A stretch of DNA of 10,326 nucleotides from Chloroflexota bacterium (GTDB lineage: Bacteria > Chloroflexota > Dehalococcoidia > JACQTR01): assembly GCA_016210705.1 (NCBI GenBank), contig JACQTR010000007.1:1-10326 (forward strand), given 5' to 3'. The number at the start of each line of letters is the position of its first letter. The stretch's first letter is position 1. Shown here one piece after another: positions 1-6,527 of this stretch. The position numbers and the translations under genes were made by a program. A model generated the notes under the pieces. The model ran no database searches. It saw only the letters and a list, made by a program, of their open reading frames with translations, and was not told the DNA's origin.

Positions 1-476
1 CCTATGCCTTGCTCAAGCGAGAAAATGATATTTCATATCCTTTGGCTATAGTAGGAAGAAGAGGATGGCTATATCGAGACATCTTCGCTCAAGTGGAGAG
101 GGAAGGTTTGAATCAAGACATTCGCTTTTTGGACTACGTCCCCGAGGAGGACTTACCTACCTTGCTCTCTCTGGCTGCTATTTTTGTCTTCCCCTCCCTA
201 TATGAAGGCTTCGGCCTCCCTCCTTTAGAGGCTATGGCCTGCGGCACTCCGGTTGTGGCCAGCAACACCTCCTCCCTGCCCGAGGCTTTGGGAAGCGCAG
301 CTATTTTGATCGATCCCCAGGACACCATAGCCTGGGCCCAAGGTATACACCGGCTGATGGAAGATGAGAGGCTACGGCAGGAACTCAGAGAGCGGGGGCT
401 AGCTCAAGCTAGCCGGTTCTCTTGGTCTGCCTCCGCCCAAAAATTACTAGATGTATATAACCTAGTGGGAAAATAA
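1..476 (+). CDS. GT4 family glycosyltransferase, 3' part only
   Basis: The reading frame is already open at the window edge (first full codon at position 3), so the TTG at position 9 is not a credible start and the gene begins upstream. About 158 residues are visible, covering the C-terminal nucleotide-sugar-binding Rossmann domain of a GT-B fold retaining glycosyltransferase of family GT4. The key evidence is the EX7E motif in FPSLYEGFGLPPLEAMACG (glutamates at 204-206 and 228-230), followed by the usual GTPVVASNTSSLPE segment and a C-terminal helix ending in RFSWSASAQKLLDVY. In the family this domain binds the nucleotide diphosphate sugar donor, and the enzyme adds a sugar to a lipid-linked or other glycan acceptor at the inner face of the membrane. 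The donor and acceptor cannot be told. The stop lies 8 bp before the next gene, another GT4 with a similar C-terminal domain, so the two are probably paralogs in one operon. Confidence 0.93.
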   Translation, partial: YALLKRENDISYPLAIVGRRGWLYRDIFAQVEREGLNQDIRFLDYVPEEDLPTLLSLAAIFVFPSLYEGFGLPPLEAMACGTPVVASNTSSLPEALGSAAILIDPQDTIAWAQGIHRLMEDERLRQELRERGLAQASRFSWSASAQKLLDVYNLVGK

Positions 477-484
477 AGAAAATC

Positions 485-1630
485 ATGCGTTTGGGGATCA
501 GTGGTTTTTTCCTAGATAAGCCTGCCACCGGAAGCGGGCAATATACCCGCCACTTGGTAAATGAGTTGGGAAAGCTTGAGGGGGAGGATACGATAGTCTT
601 TCGTCCCCCTTGGGCCCAGTCGCCAGCCAATGAGGGTGAAGGACATCTTAAACAAGTGGTTCTGCCCTTGCCTCTAGAGGACAACTTGGGTAAGCTCTGG
701 TTCGAACAGGTGGCCCTGCCCAGGGCCTGCCAGCGCTATAATATAGACCTCCTCCACGTGCCCTATTTCGGGCCGCCCATCTTTAAGCCATGCCCCACAG
801 TGGTTACCATCCATGACCTTATCATGCTCATCCTGCCCCAGTATCGGGGCTCTCTTCTCGTTCGGCTTTATACCGCTTTAGCCAGTAAAGCTGCCAAGCG
901 TGCTAACCTGATTATAGCTGATTCCCAATGCACCAAAAAGGACATAATACGATTGCTGGGGATCGAAGAGACGAAGATTAAGGTTATATATTTGGGTTGC
1001 GAGGATAGCTTTAAGCCTAGCGATGACCCTGTAGCTTGGGATGGCTTACGGCAGCAGTACGGCTTGACCGATAGGTTTATTCTTTATTTGGGAGGATGGG
1101 ACCAGCGAAAGAACGTAGCCAGCCTGATTCGGGCCTTCGCCCCCTTAGAGGGACCGTGGCAACTGGCTATAGCGGGCGAAATACCTCCAAGCCGGTCTCC
1201 CCTTTTCCCAAACCTAAACCAAATAGTAGCAGCAATGAAGGTTCAGAGCAGGGTAAATTTTTTGGGCTTCGTGTCAGAGGATGTCCAACCCCTCCTATAC
1301 TCCAAGGCTACCCTTTTTGTCTTCCCCTCCCTTTATGAAGGTTTCGGCCTCACGCCTTTAGAGGCCATGGCTTGCGGTGCCCCCACCCTATGTAGCAATG
1401 CTGCCAGTCTTCCCGAAGTGGTAGGAGAGGGTGCTCATCTATTTGATCCAAGAAAGGAGGGGGATTTGGAACATTCGTTGGCCCTTCTTCTGGCTGACGA
1501 AGGTCTGCGTTCTGAGCTAAAGAAACGGGGCTTGAAACGAGCCCAAAGGTTTAGTTGGCCTCGTACAGTGGCAGAGACCCTAGCAGCTTATCAAGATGCC
1601 TCGGACTGTACACAAAAATGCCTAAGATGA
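485..1630 (+). CDS. GT4 family glycosyltransferase (group 1)
   Basis: A complete 381-residue GT-B glycosyltransferase of normal family length. The N-terminal acceptor domain starts with MRLGISGFFLDKPATGSGQY, which has the glycine-rich loop typical of GT4 enzymes, and carries VVTIHDL near residues 106-112. The C-terminal donor domain has YLGGWDQRKN (201-210), which is the family's Y-G-G-x-D-x-R-K-N strand and phosphate-binding region, and the EX7E pair E285/E293 within FPSLYEGFGLTPLEAMACG. It should transfer a sugar from a nucleotide-sugar donor to a growing glycan in the cytoplasm, and the domain set resembles mannosyl- and rhamnosyl-type GT4 enzymes. The specific sugar is unknown. The ATG lies 8 bp after the previous gene with no strong Shine-Dalgarno, which suggests translational coupling. 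The 3' end overlaps the methyltransferase gene. A 63-bp patch around the EX7E motif is nearly identical to the one in the preceding gene. Confidence 0.95.
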   Translation: MRLGISGFFLDKPATGSGQYTRHLVNELGKLEGEDTIVFRPPWAQSPANEGEGHLKQVVLPLPLEDNLGKLWFEQVALPRACQRYNIDLLHVPYFGPPIFKPCPTVVTIHDLIMLILPQYRGSLLVRLYTALASKAAKRANLIIADSQCTKKDIIRLLGIEETKIKVIYLGCEDSFKPSDDPVAWDGLRQQYGLTDRFILYLGGWDQRKNVASLIRAFAPLEGPWQLAIAGEIPPSRSPLFPNLNQIVAAMKVQSRVNFLGFVSEDVQPLLYSKATLFVFPSLYEGFGLTPLEAMACGAPTLCSNAASLPEVVGEGAHLFDPRKEGDLEHSLALLLADEGLRSELKKRGLKRAQRFSWPRTVAETLAAYQDASDCTQKCLR

Positions 1631-2373
1631 GCGCATCTTTTGTTCCCGCGAGCCAAATCAGGGATCAAAATATTGCCCTGCGCCGTGCTTTAAAAGAGCT
1701 TACCTATCGTCAAGGTCGTATGTTGGAAGGAGGCTGTGGAGCAGGAAGATTTCTCCAGGCCATTCGATGTCACCGCCCCGACCTGGAAGGCTATGGCTGC
1801 GACCTCAGCCGCCGAGCCATTGCCTTGGCCAAACAAGGGGATGCTCAGATAAATTATGCCTTGGCCGATATTGGTAAACTCCCCTACGCCGAGGCTCAAT
1901 TTGATGTTGTTCTGGTCTTCGACGTGCTAGAGCACCTACCTGAACCGGCTCAGGCGATAAAGGAGATAAACCGAGTGCTAAAGCCAGGAGGAATGCTTCA
2001 TGCCTTAGTTCCATGCGAGGGGCAACCTCTCACTCTTCACTGGTTGATGAGCCGATTAAAGTTGGCCGCGGACCTAAAAAAGCGCCACTTGGGGCACATT
2101 CAGCGCTTCAGCCATCGCCATCTATGGGAGCTACTTAGCGGCCATGGCCTGAATATCAAACGCTACACTTATAGTATGCATCCTTTTGGTCAGATGAAAG
2201 ATATTATAGCTTACCTAAAATTAGAGGAATGGGCCCGCTATTGGCATTTGGCAAGGCCTTTTAGTCTTCTACAAGGCCTCCTCTGGGGGCCAACCTATAT
2301 AGAATCTCGCCTACTGGCCTCAGTTCCCTTCAGCGCCGTAGCTGTTCATGTTACGGCGGAGAAGCCAATATGA
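1618..2373 (+). CDS. class I SAM-dependent methyltransferase
   Basis: A 251-residue Methyltransf_11/25-type enzyme. Motif I is EGGCGAGRF (about 37-44), the acidic SAM-ribose residue follows in GYGCDLS (58-63), motif II is FDVVLVFDVLEHL (95-107) and the later strand is LKPGGMLHALVP (121-132). The region after residue 135, with IQRFSHRHLWELL, is the variable acceptor-binding part common in methyltransferases of glycan and lipid clusters. It probably methylates a sugar or lipid intermediate made by this operon, which is inferred from context only. Two starts are possible: ATG 1618 overlaps the preceding gene by 13 bp, and ATG 1627 overlaps it by the classic ATGA 4 bp. Neither has a clear Shine-Dalgarno. 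A TTG at 1555 would add residues that lie entirely over the preceding gene and is unlikely. The stop overlaps the next start by 4 bp. Confidence 0.9.
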   Translation: MPKMSASFVPASQIRDQNIALRRALKELTYRQGRMLEGGCGAGRFLQAIRCHRPDLEGYGCDLSRRAIALAKQGDAQINYALADIGKLPYAEAQFDVVLVFDVLEHLPEPAQAIKEINRVLKPGGMLHALVPCEGQPLTLHWLMSRLKLAADLKKRHLGHIQRFSHRHLWELLSGHGLNIKRYTYSMHPFGQMKDIIAYLKLEEWARYWHLARPFSLLQGLLWGPTYIESRLLASVPFSAVAVHVTAEKPI

Positions 2374-3503
2374 AAGTATTAATGATTTCCAAGGCTTGCT
2401 ATGTGGCCACCTATAGAAGAAAGCTGGAAGAGCTGGCAGCTTACCCTGATATTGAGCTCACACTGATCGTACCCCCTTATTGGCTTTTAGGAAAAGGCAG
2501 GGCTTTGTTGGAATCAGGCTATGACCAAGGCTATCATATTATTATTGACAACCCTCGTTTTAACGGCAAACACCATTTTCACTATTATCCCCATCTCCAA
2601 AAATATATGCAGGCTATCCGGCCTGATATTCTCCATATCGACGAGGAGCCTTATAATCTGGTAGCGTGGCATGCTTTGCGGGTGGGCCAACGGCTAGGAG
2701 CCAAGACCATTTTTTTCACTTGGCAGAACATCTACCACCATTATCCCCCCCCTTTAAGTTTTTTTGAAAGTTATGCCTTCCGCCACGCTCATGCCGCCAT
2801 CGCCGGCAGCCAGGAGGCAGCAGGGGTTCTCCGGGCCAAGGGCTACTTTCGTCCCCTTTTTGTCATACCTCAGTTCGGGATAGATCCTCAACTGTATGAG
2901 GGTGCCGCCCCAAGGGAGCCCAGGCTCTCAGGCCCCTTACGCATAGGATACGTGGGCCGATTGGTGACGGAGAAGGGCATTCCGATTCTTCTCCAGGCGG
3001 TGGCCGGTTTGGAGGGAGATTGGGAACTTCGGCTCTTGGGCGATGGACCATTGAGGGAGGAAAGTGAACGTGAAGCCCTAAAATTAGGTATTGAGAAAAG
3101 AACAATTTTCTTAGGAAGCGTCCCCTCGACCAAAGTCGCTCAGCATCTTGGCGAGCTAGATGTATTAGTGCTGCCCTCTATCACCCGCCCGCGCTGGAAG
3201 GAACAGTTCGGACGAGTATTGGTGGAGGCTATGGCCTGTGGCATACCCGTAATTGGCAGCGATAGCGGGGAAATACCTCATGTCATCGGCGATGCTGGTT
3301 TGATTTTTCGAGAGGGGGAAGCCATACATTTGCGCCAGCAGCTTCAACTCCTTATCACAGATATAGCTTTACGTCGCCAACTGGCCCAACGGGGTCGAGA
3401 GCGACTCCAGGCCCACTTTACCCAAAAGAAGGTGGCTGCCGATACACATAAGGTCTATGAAATGATCTGTGAAACGCAATCGGCGGACCTTGAGCAACCA
3501 TAG
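2370..3503 (+). CDS. GT4 family glycosyltransferase
   Basis: A 377-residue GT-B glycosyltransferase. The N-terminal domain starts MKVLMISKACYVATYRRKLE and carries HIDEEPYN (about 89-96), a signature often seen in GT4 enzymes of exopolysaccharide clusters, then GSQEA (146-150). The donor-binding domain has IGYVGRLVTEKG (192-203) and the EX7E glutamates E278 and E286 in EQFGRVLVEAMACG, followed by GIPVIGSDSGEIPHVIGDAG. It belongs to a different GT4 subgroup from the two earlier genes: the FPSLYEGFG form of the motif is absent and the loop reads PSITRPRWKEQFG. It should add one sugar to the same glycan, but donor and acceptor are not predictable. The ATG overlaps the methyltransferase stop by 4 bp (ATGA), and GGAG at 2358-2361 is well placed as a ribosome binding site. 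Confidence 0.94.
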   Translation: MKVLMISKACYVATYRRKLEELAAYPDIELTLIVPPYWLLGKGRALLESGYDQGYHIIIDNPRFNGKHHFHYYPHLQKYMQAIRPDILHIDEEPYNLVAWHALRVGQRLGAKTIFFTWQNIYHHYPPPLSFFESYAFRHAHAAIAGSQEAAGVLRAKGYFRPLFVIPQFGIDPQLYEGAAPREPRLSGPLRIGYVGRLVTEKGIPILLQAVAGLEGDWELRLLGDGPLREESEREALKLGIEKRTIFLGSVPSTKVAQHLGELDVLVLPSITRPRWKEQFGRVLVEAMACGIPVIGSDSGEIPHVIGDAGLIFREGEAIHLRQQLQLLITDIALRRQLAQRGRERLQAHFTQKKVAADTHKVYEMICETQSADLEQP

Positions 3504-3541
3504 CTTGTCAAGCTCTTTAGGGTTGACGTAGAATTACCAGC

Positions 3542-3546
3542 GGAGG
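3542..3546 (+). promoter_or_regulatory. Shine-Dalgarno of the GT9 gene
   Basis: GGAGG lies 8 nt before the GTG at 3555. This strong site supports GTG as the true start of the GT9 gene although no ATG is present there. Confidence 0.75.
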
Positions 3547-3554
3547 AGAAAGCA

Positions 3555-4730
3555 GTGGCCCTTACCTCGAAGCAGAAAAGGGCTTTGGTGAAGGCTGGGG
3601 AGCCGCTATTAAGGCTTCTCTATTTTCTTTATAGGCTTTTAAGCGGTGGTTGTAGCACCGCTAAATCTCTCGAATCTGTGCCGTCGGTGGCAAAGATCCT
3701 TGTCTTACGAATGGACAGCATAGGCGATGTCCTCCTGAGCGAGCCAGCCATAGCTCACCTACGATGCCGTTTCCCTAAGGCTCGGATAGACGTTGTTGTT
3801 GGGCGGGGGGGTAAAGAGGTCTTGGAGGGAAACCCAAATATCAACTCCATCAGAGTTTATTCAGCACCATGGCACGAAGCATGGCGCGGTAAAAGGGTAA
3901 ATTGGGCCCTGGAGTTGGCCCATTTGTGGCGGCTGGTAAGACAATTGCGACTAAGCCACTACGACCTGGTCTTCGAGCTACGCGGTGACCTTCGCGATAT
4001 CCTTATGGCGGTGGCTAGCGGAGCTCGGATAAAAGTGGGCAATAGTCAGCGGGGAGGAGGCTCCCTTTTGGACTATGATATTCCCATAAATAGCCGAGTA
4101 CACGCCGTAGAATTCGCTCTGGCCATTGCGGCTGCTGGGGCTAGTCAAGAGGGCCGCCTCTGGCCTCGCCTTTATATTAAATCAGGGCATCGTAATAGAG
4201 GCCAACTCCAAGGCATGCCCCAAGGTCAGTACATCGCCCTCCATTTGGGTGCAGGGTTTCCCAACAAGCGCCTGCCCCTGGCCAAGTTTGCTCAGGTGGC
4301 CACTCATCTTTGGCAGAAGGGAAGTTTTAATATTGCACTGGTGGGAGGGGCTGAAGATACAGAATTAGCTAAAGATTTCCAGAAGTTGGTGTCCTTTGCG
4401 CCCATAAACCTAGTGGGGAGGTTAAGACCTTTAGAGACAGCCGCCATTTTGGAACACTGTGCCCTGTTCATCGGCAACGATAGCTTGCCTATGCACCTTG
4501 CTGCGGCCGTGAGCACCCCCATTGTAACCTTTTTCGGCCCCTCGGAGGCCCAAAGGTATCACCCTTATGGTGTTCCCTATCGCCTGCTGGAAGTGGAACT
4601 AGCCTGCCGTCCTTGCGACCTGGTTCACTGCCCCTATAAAGAACCCTTGTGCCTTACTAGCATCGCTGTGGAGGATATAGTGGCCGCTGCCGAAGACCTT
4701 TTGGCTGCGACCGAAACAAGGAGGATTTGA
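3555..4730 (+). CDS. GT9 (ADP-heptose:LPS heptosyltransferase) family protein
   Basis: A 391-residue inverting GT-B enzyme of family GT9. After an N-terminal stretch of about 45 residues the GT9 fold starts with KILVLRMDSIGDVLLSEPAI (47-66), the family's acceptor-side signature. The donor side shows LGAGFPNKRLPLAKF (231-245), ALVGGAEDTELA (261-272), FIGNDSLPMHLAAA (305-318, where most members have G at the L311 position) and TFFGPSEAQRYHPYG (325-339). Four cysteines follow (C351, C354, C359, C366) in a CxxC-x4-C-x6-C pattern that is also seen in heptosyltransferase relatives. Family members transfer heptose from ADP-heptose to LPS core, but many GT9 proteins in non-LPS bacteria act on other glycans, so the heptose assignment is tentative. 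The N-terminal extension has a hydrophobic/basic helix (LLRLLYFLYRLL, 18-29) that might touch the membrane. The start is GTG with a strong Shine-Dalgarno. Confidence 0.93.
   Translation: MALTSKQKRALVKAGEPLLRLLYFLYRLLSGGCSTAKSLESVPSVAKILVLRMDSIGDVLLSEPAIAHLRCRFPKARIDVVVGRGGKEVLEGNPNINSIRVYSAPWHEAWRGKRVNWALELAHLWRLVRQLRLSHYDLVFELRGDLRDILMAVASGARIKVGNSQRGGGSLLDYDIPINSRVHAVEFALAIAAAGASQEGRLWPRLYIKSGHRNRGQLQGMPQGQYIALHLGAGFPNKRLPLAKFAQVATHLWQKGSFNIALVGGAEDTELAKDFQKLVSFAPINLVGRLRPLETAAILEHCALFIGNDSLPMHLAAAVSTPIVTFFGPSEAQRYHPYGVPYRLLEVELACRPCDLVHCPYKEPLCLTSIAVEDIVAAAEDLLAATETRRI
4718..4724 (+). promoter_or_regulatory. Shine-Dalgarno deciding the start of the 62-residue protein
   Basis: AAGGAGG, a near-perfect anti-16S complement, sits 8 nt before ATG 4733 and inside the end of the GT9 gene. 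Its spacing fits ATG 4733 and not the in-frame TTG at 4727, only 2 nt away. It also argues that the small frame downstream is truly translated. Confidence 0.85.
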
Positions 4731-4732
4731 CC

Positions 4733-4921
4733 ATGTGGCATCGTCGACGACACTTCTTCACCTTTGGCTTCGGGATTCCACCCTTTGATTTCTACTTTCG
4801 GCGTTGGCGGCGTTTCCCCAACCGGTCTCAGTATCTAGAGATGCTAGAGGAGTACAAAGCCGAACTAGAGGAGGAACTTAAGGAAGTAGAGGCTGAAATC
4901 GCCGAACTGAAAAAGGAATAA
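4733..4921 (+). CDS. small aromatic/Arg-rich coiled-coil protein, unknown function
   Basis: A 62-residue protein that I cannot assign to a function. It has two halves. Residues 1-28 are extremely rich in aromatics and arginine (11 F/W/Y and 7 R, including MWHRRRHFF and FDFYFRRWRRF) with no hydrophobic segment long enough to span a membrane. Residues 33-62 form a probable coiled coil, with heptad positions L38, L45, V52, L59 (a) and L49, I56 (d) and many E/K between. The layout (aromatic/Gly/Arg head, then a short Glu-rich helix) resembles small DUF5320-like proteins, an impression not tested by search. It is surely expressed: it has a perfect ribosome binding site, its start lies 2 bp after the GT9 stop, and its stop shares one base with the next start (TAATG). 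Its place directly before a membrane-bound sugar-phosphate transferase suggests a membrane-surface adaptor or oligomerising partner for glycan enzymes, which is inference. Confidence 0.82.
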   Translation: MWHRRRHFFTFGFGIPPFDFYFRRWRRFPNRSQYLEMLEEYKAELEEELKEVEAEIAELKKE

Positions 4922-6348
4922 TGAAAAAAGGAACAAACCAGTTCCCCTCCAAGATATGGTTAGCGGTAAGCGATGTCCTCGTCGTCAACTTAGCCTTCCT
5001 TTTAGCTTATTGGATTCGTTATAGCCTGGGGGTATTTGGCGAGGTCGCCGAACCTAATTATGTAAAGATAAGGGAGTATTGGGCTGCTCAGATCTTTTTA
5101 TCTCTCATCCTTTTTATTGCATACGCTTTAGGAGGGCTGTATCGCCGGCCACTGCGAGCTCCCTTCGCCGACGAGGGGGTGAGTATTCTGGCCACCACCA
5201 GCATTGGCATCACCCTTACCTTAGCTCTGGTTTATCTGTACCGGGGCCTCGCTTACTCCAGAGGTGTCTTCCTCATAGCATGGTTTCTCATCATTCTGTT
5301 GCTGGCTCTGTCCAGAATGCTTTGGCGTTTGCTTCTAGCCGAATTACGCCGGCGTGGCTTCGCTGTACAACGAGTGCTAGTGGTGGGAGGAGACCATCTG
5401 GGGAAAAGAGTAATGCACGTTATCGCCACCGAGCCTAATTTAGGCTATCAGTTGGTGGGTTTTGTGCAGGAGGAGGCAGGAGAAGATCTAGGCCGATTCC
5501 CGTTCCTAGGGAGAATGAAAGACTTGGATCAGGTGGTGGCCAATTATGATGTTAACGAGCTAATTATCGCCTTGCCATCGTCTCAGCACCACAAAATTGT
5601 GGAGATCGCCGAACACTGCCGCCGCCAAAGCTTGGCCTTTAAGCTAGTCATTGTTCCCGATATTTACGAGCTAAGCTTGGGCGGGATTAATGTAGATGAC
5701 CTCAGGGGTATACCTGTCATTGGTGTCAAGGAGGTCTCCATTAAAGGGATTAATCTTATGATCAAACGGGTCATAGACCTGGCAGTGGCTTCAACGTTGT
5801 TTATCTTGCTGGCTCCCTTGTGGCTTATCCTGTCAATAGCCATCAAACTCGATTCGCCAGGGCCAGCCCTCTTTAAGCAAGTACGTATTGGTAAAGGAGG
5901 AAGGGCTTTTCAAGCTTACAAATTTCGCTCTATGAAAAACACGGCGGAGGCCGATCTGCCGGAACTACGGGCCTTGAACGAAGCCGACGGCCCCCTCTTC
6001 AAGATAAAAAACGACCCGCGAGTGACCCGAGTGGGGCACTTTTTGCGCCGCACTAGCCTTGATGAAATGCCACAGCTCATCAATGTATTGAAAGGCGAGA
6101 TGAGCCTGGTGGGACCTCGACCACCCCTCCCTAGCGAGGTAGAACAGTACGAGATCTGGCATCGCAAACGCCTAGAGACGGCGCCGGGACTGACTGGCTT
6201 GTGGCAAGTAAGCGGGCGCAGCGATCTTCCCTTCGATGAAATGGTTTTGCTTGACATCTATTATATAGAAAATTGGTCTTTGGCTTTAGACCTACGGATT
6301 CTCCTTCGCACTGTGCCTGCCATATTGATAGGACAAGGAGCTTATTAG
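4921..6348 (+). CDS. polyprenyl glycosylphosphotransferase (WbaP/WcaJ-type PGT)
   Basis: A 475-residue membrane enzyme of the bacterial sugar transferase family. It should move a sugar-1-phosphate from a nucleotide sugar onto undecaprenyl phosphate, the first committed step of a lipid-linked glycan. The N-terminal half has four predicted membrane helices (about 13-33, 55-75, 88-108, 115-135) and a Rossmann CoA_binding_3-type domain (151-265, with VLVVGGDHLGKRV). The C-terminal catalytic Bac_transf domain begins with the re-entrant hydrophobic helix (285-309) after IKRVIDL. It then shows SPGPALFKQVRIGKGG, YKFRSM, the catalytic Asp-Glu dyad D381/E382 in TSLDEMPQ, the hallmark MSLVGPRPP (394-402), and PGLTGLWQVSGRS (422-434). 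All canonical residues are present, so it should be active. The sugar (Glc, Gal, GlcNAc-type or other) is not predictable. It is the last gene of the operon. Its ATG overlaps the preceding stop by 1 bp with AAGGA just upstream. Confidence 0.96.
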   Translation: MKKGTNQFPSKIWLAVSDVLVVNLAFLLAYWIRYSLGVFGEVAEPNYVKIREYWAAQIFLSLILFIAYALGGLYRRPLRAPFADEGVSILATTSIGITLTLALVYLYRGLAYSRGVFLIAWFLIILLLALSRMLWRLLLAELRRRGFAVQRVLVVGGDHLGKRVMHVIATEPNLGYQLVGFVQEEAGEDLGRFPFLGRMKDLDQVVANYDVNELIIALPSSQHHKIVEIAEHCRRQSLAFKLVIVPDIYELSLGGINVDDLRGIPVIGVKEVSIKGINLMIKRVIDLAVASTLFILLAPLWLILSIAIKLDSPGPALFKQVRIGKGGRAFQAYKFRSMKNTAEADLPELRALNEADGPLFKIKNDPRVTRVGHFLRRTSLDEMPQLINVLKGEMSLVGPRPPLPSEVEQYEIWHRKRLETAPGLTGLWQVSGRSDLPFDEMVLLDIYYIENWSLALDLRILLRTVPAILIGQGAY

Positions 6349-6439
6349 TCAAATATTTTGGCTTACTCAAAAAGTCGGCTTTAATGTAACAATGTCCGCA
6401 CCGAGAGCTAAATAACGTCTTTCTTTCGACATCGCTGTG

Positions 6440-6488
6440 AATAGATATCAGTATCCCTGAAAATGTAGCCTGGTATAATAGATATTAG
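6440..6488 (+). repeat. imperfect 12-bp direct repeat around the fprA promoter
   Basis: AATAGATATCAG at 6440-6451 recurs as AATAGATATTAG at 6477-6488 (11 of 12 identical), 37 bp apart start to start, close to 3.5 helical turns. The upstream copy abuts the place where the -35 element would lie and the downstream copy overlaps the -10 end and the expected transcription start. That is where a repressor would bind. The region is AT-rich, so chance cannot be excluded. Confidence 0.4.
6471..6479 (+). promoter_or_regulatory. extended -10 promoter for the fprA/VKOR unit
   Basis: TGGTATAAT is a perfect extended -10 (TGn plus TATAAT). The -35 region at the usual spacing (about 6451-6456, GTATCC) is poor, which is typical of extended -10 sigma-70-type promoters. 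Transcription would start near 6486, giving a leader of about 40 nt before the ATG at 6528. It marks the break between the glycan operon and the redox pair. Confidence 0.65.
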
Positions 6489-6514
6489 AGAAAATTAATA
6501 ACCAGGTTCCTTTC

Positions 6515-6520
6515 GGAGGT
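6515..6520 (+). promoter_or_regulatory. Shine-Dalgarno of the flavodiiron gene
   Basis: GGAGGT ends 7 nt before ATG 6528 and fixes that start. It is among the strongest ribosome binding sites in the window, so high expression is likely. Confidence 0.8.
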
Positions 6521-6527
6521 AAGAAGG

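Noticed and set aside
1555..1617. TTG start extending the methyltransferase by 21 residues
   Set aside because: The extension lies wholly over the end of the preceding GT4 gene and adds no methyltransferase motif. ATG 1618 or 1627 fits operon packing better.
3502..3528. AGCTT-GTC-AAGCT hairpin and a TTGACG -35-like box between GT4 and GT9
   Set aside because: The hairpin has a 5-bp stem, a 3-nt loop and no clear U-tract, and no -10 element lies at a suitable distance from TTGACG. The genes look like one transcript.
4727..4732. TTG start for the small coiled-coil protein
   Set aside because: The AAGGAGG site would be only 2 nt away. ATG 4733 has the ideal 8-nt spacing.
6349..6362. 14-nt GTCAAATATTTTGG shared with the minus strand just upstream of the methyltransferase start (9944-9958)
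   Set aside because: A single 14-mer match between AT-rich spacers is expected by chance at about this rate in 10 kb, and nothing else around the two copies matches.
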